Shown: positions 28,385 to 41,979, numbered from the stretch's first letter. The stretch is DNA of 64,000 bases from Typha latifolia (GCA_019914945.1 CM034106.1:11098501-11162500), one strand, 5' to 3'. Translations and numbers: made by a program. The notes: generated by a model not told the origin, from the letters alone.

Positions 28385-31326
28385 CAAGAAAAAGATGGTA
28401 ATGGAATTGTAATTTGCAACCTAGTAAAACTTGCAATTTTAGCACCATTTGTTCTTGACTTTGTTATGCTTTACAACCTAACACTTCTTAAGTCTATATT
28501 TGCCATTTTATTCTCCTCAATTTATGTGGGAAAATATTCCAACTTATCCGAGGAAGCACAGATTTTATCCCCCAATGCATATACCAACGCAGACCAATCA
28601 ACCCACACAAAGTCTAAGGAGTGCTGCTTTTATTCTAACAATCCTGATGTAATTTGCCTATAATTATTGGACTAACCTAATCGAGACTCTACAACAAACA
28701 TGAGCAAAATAAAAATCAATAAGCACGCAGTTTGGAAACACAAAGAGGTAAGCATATAATAATACAATACATGGTGCGAAATACAATAGGATTCCCTCGT
28801 ACTTGTGTGATACACTTGTCAGGGCCACCGTAAGCAAAGCTCTTGGTTTTTAAAATTATATATATTAAAAAGAAAACACCTCATGTGCAGGGTTTTTATT
28901 TTTATTTTTACTTTTTATTTTGCAAGGCTAAGTGTGGAGCTGTGAGCGTGGAACAAGTTGGGAAGAAGTCAATAATAAACAGTTGTTAGTTATTTCACTC
29001 CCCACCCCCGACCTCTATTTTCCCGCGCTAATTTAGTCCCATATTTAATACCGCTGACGTCCCGCCACGTAGCTTCGCTCCCGGGTGGTCGTTGACTAAT
29101 AATATCATCAGATTCCACGCGTTCTTTCTATTCTTATTATTTTTAGTTTTCTTTTGAAATATAATATATATAGTTTAGGTGTGGGACGATATTTTAATCC
29201 AATAAGGGAGAAGGGATGGGGGGAAGCTATGTGGCTCAAGCAAAGCTTCATGTTCCCAGTCGCAAGAGTGATGCTGTGGATAACCTTAAATATTCCTTCG
29301 GAGTTAGCTTTGGTGTAATCGAACTAAGCTCTATAAAATATTAAGTTTAAATTGATTATAATTCATTTTAATTTATTTTTTATATCTAATTAAAGCCGCT
29401 TGATAAATAAATTTAAGTCTAATTCAAGCCTGAGCCTCATCAAACTCTAAACCACTTGTAATTAATATGAGGTCAACGTAGGAAGGATACCTACAGAGTG
29501 TTATCTTTAAAAAAAATTATATATATATATATATTGCTTCTTTTTTTTCTACTCTTGTCACACCAGGTGCCATTAAAATATTTAAATTTACATACTACAA
29601 TTAGTATCATGTTAGTATCGTAGGCATTTGTTTATAATTGTTTTCAAGACTTTGTGGTCAGAAAAGGAATTGTTTATAAAATTTGGAAGATTAAATAATG
29701 TTGGGGATTAAGGAGTAACTCCCTCCACTACCTTTTTGCACCTCAAGTACGTACGAAAAATCCTAGCTGTCCATCATTAGTGGTTGAGAGTGATTAGGTT
29801 GGGATTAGACTACCCATTAGTTTCTAATTAAAAGGATAGAAGGGGATTTAATTAAATATGAAGAAGGTATTACGCATGCTAATAAAGACAACTTGAGATT
29901 TTAAACGACCTTGACTTGGTCAAATGTACTTGATTTAAGTTATATAGGTAGAGATTTTCTTATTATTATCATTCTAATAGACTCAAGATGTGTGTTTTGA
30001 ATTGAATTATTTAGATATCTATTAGTTTAGAGCTCTGGATCTCCTTCGTTATCTTCTTAACTCACCTCCTTGTCATTCTTTATGTTGTGCTTTTTGGGTA
30101 CCATGAGCTAAAAGAAGTTCCAAAAGGCAGCACATACTAGTACTAGTGGATCAGTTGACAAATAATAATGGATTCAAAGGAATCTTAAGGTTGTTACTAA
30201 TGTTGAATGGAAAAGGATATAGCAAGTAGAGTTATAATAGATTGATGCCATCTTTAGGATAATTAGTTTTACAACAAGTTGAATATACTATGAGAAATCC
30301 AGAAGACAATAAAGAATAAGAATTAATTAGAAAATTCAAGATAATCTATATAATATATATGGTAAATTACAGTTTACCCAATCTAATTTGGCACGAATTT
30401 TTTTTTTATATTTTAAAATTAAGCACATATTCTCATGTTGTTTACGTTGTTGATTGGGATGTACAAAGACTTAATTACCCTAAAAATATAATCTAATTTG
30501 AGGTCGGTAAGAATAGTCATTTATCAATTTAGTTATGAAGAGAAATATTAAAGTCAATATGGTTAAATAAATGAGGTAAATTATAATTTAGAAATTTTGA
30601 TAAAAACAACTATTTGTTTTGCTTTTATTATTGTTTATACTGTACCTTATAAGCATTTATTATTTGACCCTTGCATTATGAGTTTCATTTTCAAAGATAC
30701 CCTAAGTTAAATTTAATTTACCACATTGATAGCTCATCGCCTAGACTCCATCTTTCCCTTCTACCATCCTTTCTTCCTTCTTTTCTTCCCCCTCTCATTT
30801 TCAATAGATGGCAGTGGAGCTCAGAGAAAACTTAGAAAGGGAAAAGGTTTAGCAATGATGCCTTAGTTATTTTATATCTGTAGTTAATTTAATTAATATA
30901 CATGGTTACATTCGATTAAAAAAAACTAATATTGAGGTGTTTTTAAGGATTGAACTCAAAGTAAACAAAAAATTGAATGATAAATATTTATACGTTAGTA
31001 TATATGATCCATTACCTAATAAACTTATTTGGTTATTTTACGATTATGGGGCCAGTAAAATATATTGTACTTAACTGGATGATCGAAGTCTAAAAGAGAA
31101 TAGAAATTTGATACCTACCTCATTTTTGGGACAGATGCCAGTGGTCCAACAAACGTCTTATTATTGCTGTTGGGAGATCGGAAGAATTGGTTATTTTATT
31201 CACATAATTAGGTCGTCACACCCAAAAAAATATTAAAATTAAAATCAAGTTTTGAATTTTCAACTCGAAAAAAGGAATAAAAGAGAAAATAAAAAAATAA
31301 ATATCAAATTCAAAGGGCCATGTAGT

Positions 31327-31357
<31 letters not shown>

Positions 31358-32170
31358 CTACAAGCATATTAATTTGGTGATGATGGGAGACCCGAAAAGT
31401 GTAAGATGCCACAACGTATAATATTTTGACCGAATAACGAAGAAGGTTCCCTCTATTCTTCTTTACTGGGCCTTTACTTTATCCGAGAAGACCCAGTCCA
31501 AGGCTTGGAATAGAAGCAATAATTCGGATACTAAGTGGAGTTATCCTCGAATTGTTATCCAATTAATAATCCTGTACGTGGTAAGAGGAGGGTGTTGGGT
31601 TATATATTAATAACTTATTATTGCAATTGGATAACTTTTTTATCCAATTCGAATAGATAAAGAATAAGGTGGGTGAGTAATACCGTGGACGGCGGATGTG
31701 GATTCCCCTTTACCAATAATTTTAGTACTATTTACGAACTCAGAGTTTGGTTTGTTAGGCATCTGATCAAACTCACATGTGTTCGTATTACTATTACATC
31801 ACCACTTTATAAAACCCGCAAGTTCCACTTTCTCCCCCCTTGAGGAATCTTTCCTTTCACCTCATTAGCTGCTCGTAGAGTCGATTAGTAATTTCATTGA
31901 CTCACTTCCCGGGAGTACATACTTCCAACACCGAAAGTCAAATAACTCCAAAATCAAACTAATCATCGTATGGCAAGGGAGAGTTTTATTTTTATTTTTT
32001 TACACAGTTAAAATCATCATATGCCAGCTCACTTCACAGTAGTACGTTCACACATCAACACCTCCATTATTCAAACAGTCAAATCAATCTTAAATTAAGT
32101 TAGTTATATTATAAATTAGTTTTTTTTTTTTTTTACTGTGTTAAACTTAATGTCAGTGTATATTAATAAC
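24901..32170. other. Seven-kilobase AT-rich gene-free stretch
   Basis: No coding gene, tRNA or intact mobile element was recognised. Small reading frames, for example at 26665-26958, lack motifs. Microsatellites include (TA)n near 27567-27586, (CT)n at 28347-28380 and (TTA)n at about 31327-31357. A short GC-richer island at about 29020-29110 contains GACGTC and CACGTAG cores. A segment from 30361 (GGTAAATTACAGTTTACCC) resembles the dispersed element seen near 5446 and 13880. Confidence 0.5.
31327..31357. repeat. (TTA)n microsatellite
   Basis: A trinucleotide run of about ten units lies in gene-free DNA. Its counterpart on the other strand appears as the (ATA)n run near 46902. Confidence 0.8.
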
Positions 32171-32363
32171 TTATGAGGGGGGGGGGGAAAGAGATGAAGA
32201 GTGAGTTTAAAACAGCGGGTTCACACGTTGTCTATAGAACAACTGGCTTATCGCCAGCCATATATATAAATCCCCATATGATGAGGAGGACAAGCTCACA
32301 TGACCCCAACCAGAAAATTCATGGGCCCCGCCTCTCCTTTATAAAGCTACTCTCCCCCACTTT

Positions 32364-32403
<40 letters not shown>

Positions 32404-32613
32404 ACCTTCTTCCCATCTCCTTTGTAGAAGCTAAAAGAATCTCTATCTATCTACCTTCTTCTTGGAAAGTTCTAGGGCAGTGCAAATCTCATAATCCATC
32501 ATCTCCCAAGATAGAGGTCAATGGGAATACTCCCTTAGTCCAACTTGAATCGCCAACCCTCCTCCTCCTCCTCCTCCTTTTTCTCCTCCTTATTCTTTTC
32601 CTCTTTGACTTAG
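32171..32613 (+). promoter_or_regulatory. Core promoter and leader of the B3 gene
   Basis: CCTTTATAAAGC near 32336-32347 is a good TATA box. It is followed by a (CT)n tract at about 32368-32398, a Y-patch feature common in plant core promoters, then a leader rich in CTC repeats. A six-codon upstream reading frame, ATG at 32521 to TAG at 32536-32538, lies about 75 bases before the main start and could reduce translation. Confidence 0.55.
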
Positions 32614-33486
32614 ATGGAGCTCACACAAGGGAGAAGTAGAGATGGCTTCTACACCCAAGAGGAAGAAGAGCAAGAAGACGGATCCAAGAGACAAATCGCT
32701 ACGATCTTCCCGCCATCACCCCTTCCTTCTTCTTCCTCCTCGTCCTCGGCTTCTTCTTCCTCCTCGGTGGTGCCCTTAACGTGGTCCGGCGTCGAGAAGG
32801 AACACATGTTCGAGAAAGTGGTGACGCCGAGCGACGTGGGGAAGCTCAACCGCCTTGTGATTCCGAAACAATACGCGGAGAAGTTCTTCCCCTTGGACTC
32901 GTCGTCGAACGAGAAGGGTCTTCTTCTCAGCTTCGAGGACCGGAATGGGAAGCCGTGGTGCTTCCGCTACTCCTACTGGAACAGCAGCCAGAGCTACGTC
33001 ATGACCAAAGGCTGGAGCCGCTTCGTTAAGGAGAAGCAGCTCGACGCCGGCGACACAGTCTCCTTCTCACGTGCCGCCGACCGCCGCCTCTTCATCGACT
33101 GGAAGCGCCGCCCTTACGTCCACGACCCACCTCGGATCCCGGGGCTCCCGCTCCCCTCCATATCCTTCGCCCGTGCCGCCTGGGGCGGCCGCCTCTTCGT
33201 CCCCCCGCCGCATCAGCCACCCGCCGCCACGCTCTACGAGCACCACCAGCGCCAGTACGCGTACGATTACACTGCCCTCATGCCGCAATTCGCCGTCCCG
33301 GTGGTCTTAGACTCGATGCCGGTTGTCGATAGCCAGGCCGCGGCGAAGCGAGTTAGGCTTTTCGGAGTAGATCTCGACCGGCCGCTCCTCCAATTACCGC
33401 CGTGCGGCAGCGGGGCGGAGTCATCAGCGGCTTCGCCTTCGTCGTCGTCGGAAAAAGATCAACACTCGTTGGATCTAGACTTGTGA
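32614..33486 (+). CDS. B3-domain transcription repressor, NGATHA/NGATHA-like group
   Basis: This is a nuclear DNA-binding protein of the RAV-related B3 group that lacks an AP2 domain. It is a single exon of 290 residues and GC-rich compared with its surroundings. An acidic/Ser-rich N terminus precedes the B3 domain (about residues 63-168). The domain opens with [20 protein letters not shown], includes [20 protein letters not shown] and ends at [14 protein letters not shown] at 248-252 is the B3 repression motif, placed C-terminal as in this group. Family members limit leaf-margin, petal and style growth. The tail is Ser-rich and ends in acidic/Leu residues. I cannot decide between NGA and NGA-like, because the short NGA-specific motifs are not obvious. 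The next recognised gene is nearly 6 kb away. Confidence 0.92.
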   Translation: MELTQGRSRDGFYTQEEEEQEDGSKRQIATIFPPSPLPSSSSSSSASSSSSVVPLTWSGVEKEHMFEKVVTPSDVGKLNRLVIPKQYAEKFFPLDSSSNEKGLLLSFEDRNGKPWCFRYSYWNSSQSYVMTKGWSRFVKEKQLDAGDTVSFSRAADRRLFIDWKRRPYVHDPPRIPGLPLPSISFARAAWGGRLFVPPPHQPPAATLYEHHQRQYAYDYTALMPQFAVPVVLDSMPVVDSQAAAKRVRLFGVDLDRPLLQLPPCGSGAESSAASPSSSSEKDQHSLDLDL

Positions 33487-36400
33487 GAGTGCATGAGGAC
33501 TTCTAATTATTACAGTTTGCTATTGAAATTGAATCTCCAATTCGAATTGTAGATATTTTGCATAGATTCATACACCCTACTATGAGCTAGCTACATATGA
33601 TAACATTTGCGCCCCCCTCTTTCTAATTTGTTCTAGATTTAGCCTCTTTCTGAGTAGCTACAAAGCACTGAGACACATGCCTTAAAATGGAGGGTAGACA
33701 GATGGAGCAGTAAAAGGTCAGATCTTAACCATTTCTCCATTCATTTCCTATCTCTTATTTATTGGATGCATTATTTCGTTGCCTGCTATGCCAGCACCTC
33801 GTATGCGACCTTACCCATGCATGATTGGAAGAAAAAAAAAATCCCTTTTCTTGAGGAGCTTTCTACAGTATTCTGGATTTTTATTTTTATTTTCTTGGAC
33901 ATATATATGTGGCCTATTAATTGCAAGAGTTCTTAATGGTGCAGCAGAGTGTAAGAGCATAAGTATATGCCAGTTGAGGATTTAAGAGATTCATGTGTTG
34001 CAAAACGTTTCCAAACTTTTAACTGTGCTGCAGTATTCATGACATGAGCTATGCTATAGGAATGGCTTTGCTGCAGGAACTCTCTGAGCTAGCTATTCCG
34101 TAATAGGTTCTGTTTGTTTTATTCAAATACTAGGTTCACAGTACCCAAAATAGGGCAACAATTAAAAGGAATGCAGAGAGAAATCATAACGCTCATTGAA
34201 TGTAAGATAATAGGACATATTTAGCTACTCTTTGTTTGATTCTTTTTGTCACTCTTTCTTCACTTTGTTTTCTCTCTGGTCCTTGATTAATTAGATTGAG
34301 TTAGTTTTCTTTCTTTCTTAATTCCCATTCTTGAGGTAGCTTGTGTAGTACCATGCAGAAGTCGATCACTTCATATAGCTAGATGTTGTATTGATTGAGG
34401 CTTCAAGTGCATTGATATCTAAGTCAGACACATTATAATATTGCATTAGTTTTGAAAAGCTCTAAAAAGATCAACACAGTTTATTAGAGGTACAGTTTGT
34501 TCAAATTTATTACAGTACCACGGTTCCGTTAACCTCCTTAATTTTGATCATAAAAGAGTAATTCGAATGCATTCCACTGCTTCTTCTTCCATGTATCAAA
34601 TTTGGGTATGCAATCAGTTTGAGAATAATCAATAACGAAACCAAATATGTAATCATACAAGTTGTTCCTTTTTAATTTATTCGAACTGTTGCCAAGAGAG
34701 AGCATTGTTAGACTGTAAATCTACTCATGAATATGAGTTAATATCTTGCATACGAAATCTGCAGTCCTAATTAAGTTGCCTGCCAGTTTTGTGGAGATAA
34801 AAACATAGCACCATAAAGGATAACTACAATAATGAATAGGAACTATCATTGAACAGCCTTCTTTATCAGAAAATTGAATGATAAAACTATAATAATTTAG
34901 CTTATTTTAGTCATGAGAGTATTTATCTTCAGTTCTGAACAAGGAGATCGAGACCATATACATATATATATTGTTTTCAAATTTTGTTGCACCCTATGCA
35001 TTTGAATCAACATAGTTAATGACATGATTGCACTATACGATTCTGTGACAATTTATAGTTGAAAACAAGGATGTTTAATCTGATCACTGCTAACATCAGG
35101 TGCTTTTCAGTTGTTTTGACAGAAAGAACGTATGATATGTGAAAGTGCAAGTTGTAAGTTCAAGCATTTGTACAAAAGCATAATCTCGTATTTACCGTGT
35201 GAATCTGACGAGCATATACAAGAAAAATCATTATATAACATTTCTGTAAACATATGAGAAAAAATTACGAATTAGCAAGTATTCTGAATCTGCATTTAGC
35301 TTGTGTAGATGTGTACTTGCTACAATTATCTGACAGTTTTACATTATACTTTGAACACTTTGTGGCATCTGGTAAAGATATCATTCAGTATGTCTCTGAC
35401 CATATGTTCTGAGAGCATGTATAGTTGGTAGTTGTGTTGTCACTTGCTGTCCTTAGATCAGATATAAAGTTTAAATATAATGTTATTACTAGAATTTAGG
35501 ATTATTTGCACATCGTTTTTAGTCACGGTGGAATCTTTTGCCATCAAACTTTCCTTCTTCATTATTTCTGCACATGATTGTCAATATGATCTCCTTGATG
35601 ATTTATAGGCATGGTCAGATATGAGCATAGAAAAGGAACAGTAGGTAGAACTAGCTGCCATTCTAGAGTAATCCCATTCTTAATCTAAGGAAGTCATCAT
35701 TGAGACCATTCATCCTTTCAACAAGCTAACGTATTAATTGATCTAAAATGGACAGGAGTAAAATTTTCCAAACTTAAGCAAATGGATAGTTTTCATATAC
35801 TCCTTGTACCTCACTACTAGCATTGAAGACGATGTAATTTGAGTTTGACGATTCTTGAAGGTTGCTAAATATTGTACTAATTTCCGAATGCTGTCAAAGT
35901 TTGTTTTCAGGAAGATCTTGCCGAGTCCAAAATAGTGTCTTGTCTCCTTCCACTAATTCAACAAAGATAGAACCACAACTTCAATTTATTGACCCAATAT
36001 TTCTACTTGTAGTGCTTTTAGCATCCTGGCCAGAGACAACTGCCACGTGATAATTCTTCTCGGATCCCTTCGCGACAGAGATGGACATTGTAATTCCCAT
36101 GCAGGATCATTATAACTATATAGACTTACAAGTAAAAAAAAAAATAACTGAACAAATGTCTATATCCATTGTTATCCTTCGTTCTCGTCACATACGTACG
36201 TAGACATGGAAAGAAAATGGTCTTGTGTCCTTATCACAAAGACCCAACAGACCTAACTTGCAAAAGGCAATTGGTTTTCTAGGGCACAAGAAGACAGAGA
36301 AAGGTTGCACGCGAATGTCCTAATCACCATGGGTGGTCCATTTTCTGGCACACAGTGTAGGTGGGGTTGCACTCTACAGTGGATACCTTACACTTTGCTT

Positions 36401-36836
36401 TCATCTCTCACGCCAGTGCCGCGCGCCCATCACAGGGGGAAAACGTTGCCTTCTTCTTGGACTTTTAGCGGCATCGAATTGCTCGTCTTCTAACAAATGT
36501 GGTTGGATTCTACGATAGAAAAATAAGAGAAGAGAAGAGGAGAGAAAGGGAGAGACCTCCATTCGATCTCTCTTAACATGTTTATCCAAACGAGATAAAT
36601 ATTTCTCTCCTCTTCCCTCTATCCAAATAAGGTGTAACTATTAATTCTATTAATGATAGGCATAGTTAATTTGGTAGTGATCAATTAAGGCCATATCTGT
36701 TCTAATGCATCTATCCTACAAGTTATTGTAAGAGTAGACTGGGTGACATTGGATGCACGGGATTGACATCCTAAAAAACAAGGTAAATTCCTGCAGTCAT
36801 GCTGCAGCGAATCTAGATCGAAACTAGCAATACTGT

Positions 36837-36874
<38 letters not shown>

Positions 36875-37861
36875 CTCTACCTTATAATTATAAAATTTTA
36901 GATTTTACTCTGACATAAATGGAGACAAAATGACGACGCAGCCGATCCCATAAATCCATCACGCATCAGATGAAAGGAACCCTTTCATGCATGAAGGTAG
37001 CCGTAACATGAGAAAAGATTTTTGTTTTTTTTATTGAAAAAAAATACTAACAAAAAAAGTAAACTTTGGTAACTGGAAAGAATAATAAATGTACGTACGT
37101 ACGTAGGTAGTAACACGTAGAAATTCCCTAGTGATCACCATCCATCATATGAAAACGAGAGCACCGTTGAAGAAACGGTGAGGAGTGTGGCGGGGCCCCA
37201 TCTGCAAAAGCCTGGAGGTGGGGCCCACCATGTATCCCATGCTATGACCTGCAAACGCCATTGAATGCCTCATTTAGTAGAGGACAAAACTAGAGAGGAG
37301 GAGAGCAATGGATTTTTGCATGCACCCTATCTATGAGGAAGCCTTTCGGCTTGGCCATGCATGCATGCATGCATGCAAGTTGCAGCAGGTACCATCCCCA
37401 TGCCTTTGCCTGCACAACCACCCATTGCCATACTTGCTTTCCATCTCCTCCCCCTGCTCTCTGTAATTAAGCTTTTATGATCCCATTGCCAAGTAGAAGG
37501 GCAGATAAGTGCCGCAGAGGAGCAGCAGTCGCAATTTGCATGGGTTGTAGGGCTCCATAATATGGGATCATCCTTCTTGGACTCCCCGCCCCCATATAAG
37601 TGTAACTAATTAAAAGAGAATATTGATATATATTATTATACTATTCTCAAAGAATGATCCACATTTATTACGGCCTCGTTTGCTTTTAGATTTAGAGAAA
37701 AAAAATATCTAGAATACTTATATTGTACCTCAAATTTTTATTAGGGTAGTCTACTTTTTACTTGTAATCTAAAATAATTTTGTAATACTTATCTTTTTAT
37801 GCGATCTAAAATAATTTTATTTTTTTCCCCTAATTTAAAATAAGAAATATATAATTATAGA

Positions 37862-37926
<65 letters not shown>

Positions 37927-39235
37927 GCAACTTGCTAAAGATTTGGACAAGTGTGCCTGCCGCATATTAAGTGTGATAAGTCTGCATCGCATTGAATAAA
38001 ATCTCATCCCTTGCATTAAATATAAATAATTTTTAGTTCTTTCCGCACATCGAAACATCGTTTTTAAAGGTCGGGACAGAAATAATAGCAAAGAGCTGTC
38101 CCTTTTCTGGAATTAAAATACTTGAAGGTGGGTAGTTATAAAAATCCTCTCATCAACGTCCCTAGAGATATGGCGAAAGATACTGTGCTTGGTTTGGTTG
38201 AGAAATTTTGGTCCAATAAAGCATCGTTGTATGCTCATTGGGAGGCACCGACCACAATATATATATATATATATATGAGTACTTAATTAACCCCTTAATA
38301 TATAAAGGAAATCTTAGACCTAAAACTTAGTGTGGCCCACTTAGTTGATAACACGAATTTTGTGGTGGAGATTTTGCAAGTCTTTTCCGTGGCTGTCGGT
38401 GTTATATTTTTCCAGCACATTGATCTTAAGGTTCACCTTTTTTAATTATAAAGAATAATGTTTCCTTCATAAGTTTATACTACCATGTGATGTGATCTGA
38501 TGTGATCATCACATCAGTCATCAGGCACGTGATGTGGACATCTCATCAGAAATAATTTATTAATAATGGGCCGGGCCATTTACCCATTTCCTAATAGAAG
38601 ATCCGCTAAAATTTCTTTTTGGAAATTTTATCAAAAAGACCTTACCTTTTGCCTTATTGTCATTCGCACCTTTATTTTGCACTCGGCTCACGTAAAGGGA
38701 GCCCAATTTGTAGGAAGAGCCCATTACTGTGTGGCATGGCCCGTGCCCATTTTCGATACCAAACCCTCATTGAAAAATCAATGGGAATTTATCAAAAACA
38801 TACAACGATTTCTTTTTATTATCATTCATGTCCCATACGTTTCACATTTAGTACTTTAAAACTACCCCCCCACCTTAAATCTACCCTATCAAGTCTAAAA
38901 AGAGAATAGAGAATATTATGTTATTTCTAAAAATAAAAATATTAAAATATCTAAATTATTTTTTATTTGAATTTTAAAAATTTTAGTTCTTATTTATTTT
39001 TAACTTATGTTTTAAAAAATATATATATATATTCAAACATATTAATATCATTTTGCATCTATTGTTACTCAACTGACTCGTGTGAAGAATGTGAAATGGT
39101 AATAATGATAAACTGTAGGGTGTTTTTGTTAAACTTTTTATAAAATCTCTATACCCTGCTAGGGTTTTTATCCCACTGCCCACTGCTATCTCTACGCAGA
39201 GCAAATACGAAGCGCGATAGCGGAGATAGTGGAGA
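33487..39235. other. Gene-free interval between the B3 gene and TIM13
   Basis: No coding gene is supported. A 62-codon frame at 35862-36050 is preceded by an acceptor-like TTTTCAG and could belong to a spliced noncoding transcript, but it has no known motif. Microsatellites include (TA)n at 36843-36873 and a long (TA)n at 37866-37922. (GCAT)n lies at about 37349-37378. GTGGGGCCCACC near 37217 contains a TCP-type site (GGGCCCAC). A short ATGTGAT-rich cluster lies at about 38484-38550. Confidence 0.5.
37866..37922. repeat. Long (TA)n microsatellite
   Basis: This is the longest pure TA tract in the window, just under 60 bases. It is self-complementary, can form a cruciform, and is likely to vary in length or be mis-sequenced. 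Confidence 0.9.
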
Positions 39236-40221
39236 ATGGATTCCTTCTCGTCGCCATCGCTCTCGAACGGCTCGTCGTCCTCGTCGGGGATATCCACTGA
39301 GGCTGTGATGGATGGTCTCAAGGCCCAGCTCGCGCAAGCCTATGCCCAGGAATTCCTCGAGGTCGATTTTTTTTATCCCCCTTTTAACGTTATGAGGCTT
39401 TTCCTTACTTTCTCCCAACTAAAGATCTCATCTTTGTTTACTTGGGGAGGTTTTGTGTTAGATACTGATGCATTTCGACTGATTTGTTTAGGTTTATTAG
39501 ATCTCTTTTTATCTTGTAGATTGTTATGTAAAGGGCGTTTGTATCATTTTAAATTTATTATGCATGAATGAGCCAAATTTTTATTAGGTGTATGTGTAAT
39601 TTTACTTCAACATAATACCATTGGTTGTTTGTAATGATATGTTATTATAGAAGAGACTAATTGGTAGTTATTTGTAATTATTCGATATGCATTTATTTGT
39701 TATAAATTTATGCTCGTATTTAAATATGTCTTTGAGTTTCAATAGAACGGCATATATCTTTCAACATAATAGCATTATAAAACCATGTTGGATTGTGGAA
39801 TCACAAAGAAATTTGTTCAAGTGGGCATAAAAAGTAAAAAGTGCATTGTTTAAATGAGGTTATTTTATAGATATGCAGAGCTAATGTCCTGAAATCCTTC
39901 ATATTAGCTACACGAGCACAAACAGGAGATGATGTTATTCTATACTGTTTTAAGAGACTTTCAAAAAGTCATCTCAAAGCTCCTATATTTGTTTATCCTC
40001 TTTCTTGGATGAACTATTTGCCCTTATATTCTAATCTACGTGTTGTTTGAATTCTCAACTTAATTCTACAGACTATAAGCAGCAAGTGCTTCACAAAGTG
40101 CGTTACAAAGCCAGGATCAAGCTTGAGTGGGAGTGAGGGAAGTTGCATCTCTCGTTGTGTTGATCGGTACATTGAGGCAACTGGTATAATCGGCAGAGCT
40201 CTGTTTAGCTCTCCTCGTTAG
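39236..40221 (+). CDS. TIM13: Mitochondrial intermembrane-space chaperone Tim13
   Basis: Small Tim proteins escort hydrophobic carrier and beta-barrel precursors across the mitochondrial intermembrane space; Tim13 partners with Tim8. Two exons, 39236-39361 and 40072-40221, join in phase 0 to 91 residues. The N terminus MDSFSSPSLSNGSSSS matches the usual plant Tim13 opening, followed by an amphipathic helix (AQAYAQEFLE). The twin CX3C motif is complete: C48-x3-C52 and C67-x3-C71 with 14 residues between. SRCVDRYIEATGIIGRALF closes the fold. The intron lies just before the first CX3C motif. All four redox cysteines for Mia40 import are present, so the gene looks intact. Confidence 0.95.
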
Positions 40222-40755
40222 ATCCAAGCCTTTTGGAAGTATGATGCTCTCAAAGGCTTGAGGCCATCGTTCTGAGAAGATGCTTATCAACTCGCTAGAA
40301 CAGCACATTTCTTGTTTATTTTGGAATAATGCGACGTTGACATCAACTGTTATTTGGATTTTTTTCGTGCTAATTAAGAGAAGCAGATTGCCGTTTAGCT
40401 TGAAGGGTCTTGTACTTTGTTATATAGCTCGTCTTTCTTACAAGCAATCTGTAGTTGACTTGCCGAGGTTCATGTAAAGATGCAAAACTTATTAATCTGA
40501 ACTTGTTCAAGAATCAAGATTATTATGAATCATATCTTTATGTCAAAGTTGTAGATTGTTGATCAGATGCATTCATGAGCAGGAAACCTTCTTTTAGAAA
40601 GAGATGATCTTTTGAAATACATAATGTGAAACAAAGAAAATTGTAAGAGAAGGTCATGCATTCTCTTTTGGAATTAAAGCAGTCTGCCCTAGGGACATCG
40701 TCCTCTTCTTTCTTGTTCAAGCAATTTTCCGACACGCCTTATGCCAACCTGTTCA
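40222..40755. other. Spacer between convergent TIM13 and peroxidase copy 3
   Basis: This short AT-rich spacer carries the 3' ends of two converging genes. No additional gene or repeat is seen. Confidence 0.6.
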
Positions 40756-41979
40756 TCAGTTGATTACCCTACAATTTCTCCTAACCTCTCCATTGCTCCC
40801 CGTGAGGACCTGAATCTGGCCCATATTAACCATCGCTGCTCCAAAATTGATCAGAAACATAGACGAGTTGTCTGCCTTTTGCTTCACTAGTGCTGCAGTA
40901 GTGTCGCTCGACATGAGAGTCTGGTCGGAAGTGAGTAATCCACGGTTCACCAAAAGGTTCCTATAATAACTCGTGTCAAACAAATTCGGGCTAATAGGAT
41001 CCATTGGCACAGCCAAGCTTGCATTAGACTTCCCTTGTGGACATTGCTTTGTTAGGTTGGTGGCAAAGCTAGAGTCCAAGCTTGGATCCTGGCTCACACT
41101 AGAGTTAAAGCCATAGAGCCTGCTGCTAAATGTACTGCAGTGTGAGACACCAATGGTATGAGCTCCTGTGGAATAACACCAAAGACATATGCATAAGAAC
41201 TAACAAGTGAAGCATAAAGTTTTGGGTGCTTGGTCAAAGTAGTTCAATACCTGAGAGTGTGACCATCTCATCTTGGGTGAGACCTTTCTTTGCAAACATT
41301 TGAGTTAGTGTGTCAAGGTTAGCAAACGGAGGAGGGAGGTTTCCAAGTGCTTCAGATGCCATTGAGGCCCTTCCATCTCTCCTACCTGCAGGAACTTGGT
41401 AGGAGACTGCTCCAGTCTGCAAACTTACCAAGTTACAAAACTTTTCTAGCTAAGCTAAGAGATTAGTATGCAATGGTCCTTCATTACCAGCACAATGCTA
41501 TCCCTGGCTGCAAAGGCTAGTATGTCTGCACAAGATACAATCCCTTGACATGCCTTCTCCAACCGCGACTTGGCGTTATCGACGACATCGAATCCTCGCA
41601 GGCTACTGTTTGGAGGTGAATCCTTCTCCGCCGTGTTATTCCCCGTCGAATCTATTAGAACAGATGCATCACAGCCCTGAAAGTATATATGTCATCTAAG
41701 TTAGCTATACATGAAATGCAAGAAAGATATACATAAGAGTGTGTGAGAAGAGGAACTAACTCTAACAAAGCAGTCATGGAAGTGCATCCTAAGAAGGCCA
41801 GCAGCAAGGCCAACATTGACTCTTACAGCTTTGCTAACCTCTTCTTTTACAATTTTCTCAGCTGAAGGGCAGATACTATCATAAAACCCCACTTTAAGCT
41901 GAGCTTCTAATCTTATAACACCAAGACACAAGAACAAAACAATAGTTAGCACCATCTTTACTCCTCCTATAAATGCCAT
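40756..41979 (-). CDS. Class III secretory peroxidase, copy 3 (four exons)
   Basis: This is a third secretory heme peroxidase, on the opposite strand to copies 1 and 2. Exons in reading order are 41979-41761, 41676-41488, 41416-41251 and 41165-40756, giving 327 residues. A signal peptide (core [14 protein letters not shown]) leads into [13 protein letters not shown]. The distal heme motif is [15 protein letters not shown], the central motif [15 protein letters not shown], and the heme-binding histidine lies in [13 protein letters not shown]. Exon sizes (219, 189, 166, 410) closely match copies 1 and 2. CTATAAGAT at about 42047-42055 is a fitting TATA box. The last exon reads [14 protein letters not shown], somewhat diverged from copies 1 and 2. 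All catalytic residues are present. Confidence 0.95.

Noticed and set aside
35862..36050. Frame preceded by an acceptor-like TTTTCAG
   Set aside because: There is no matching upstream coding exon and no motif. It is possibly noncoding transcript sequence.
36305..36589. Overlapping frames on both strands around 36.3-36.6 kb
   Set aside because: They are three mutually overlapping shadows in different frames with no domain, so none is favoured.
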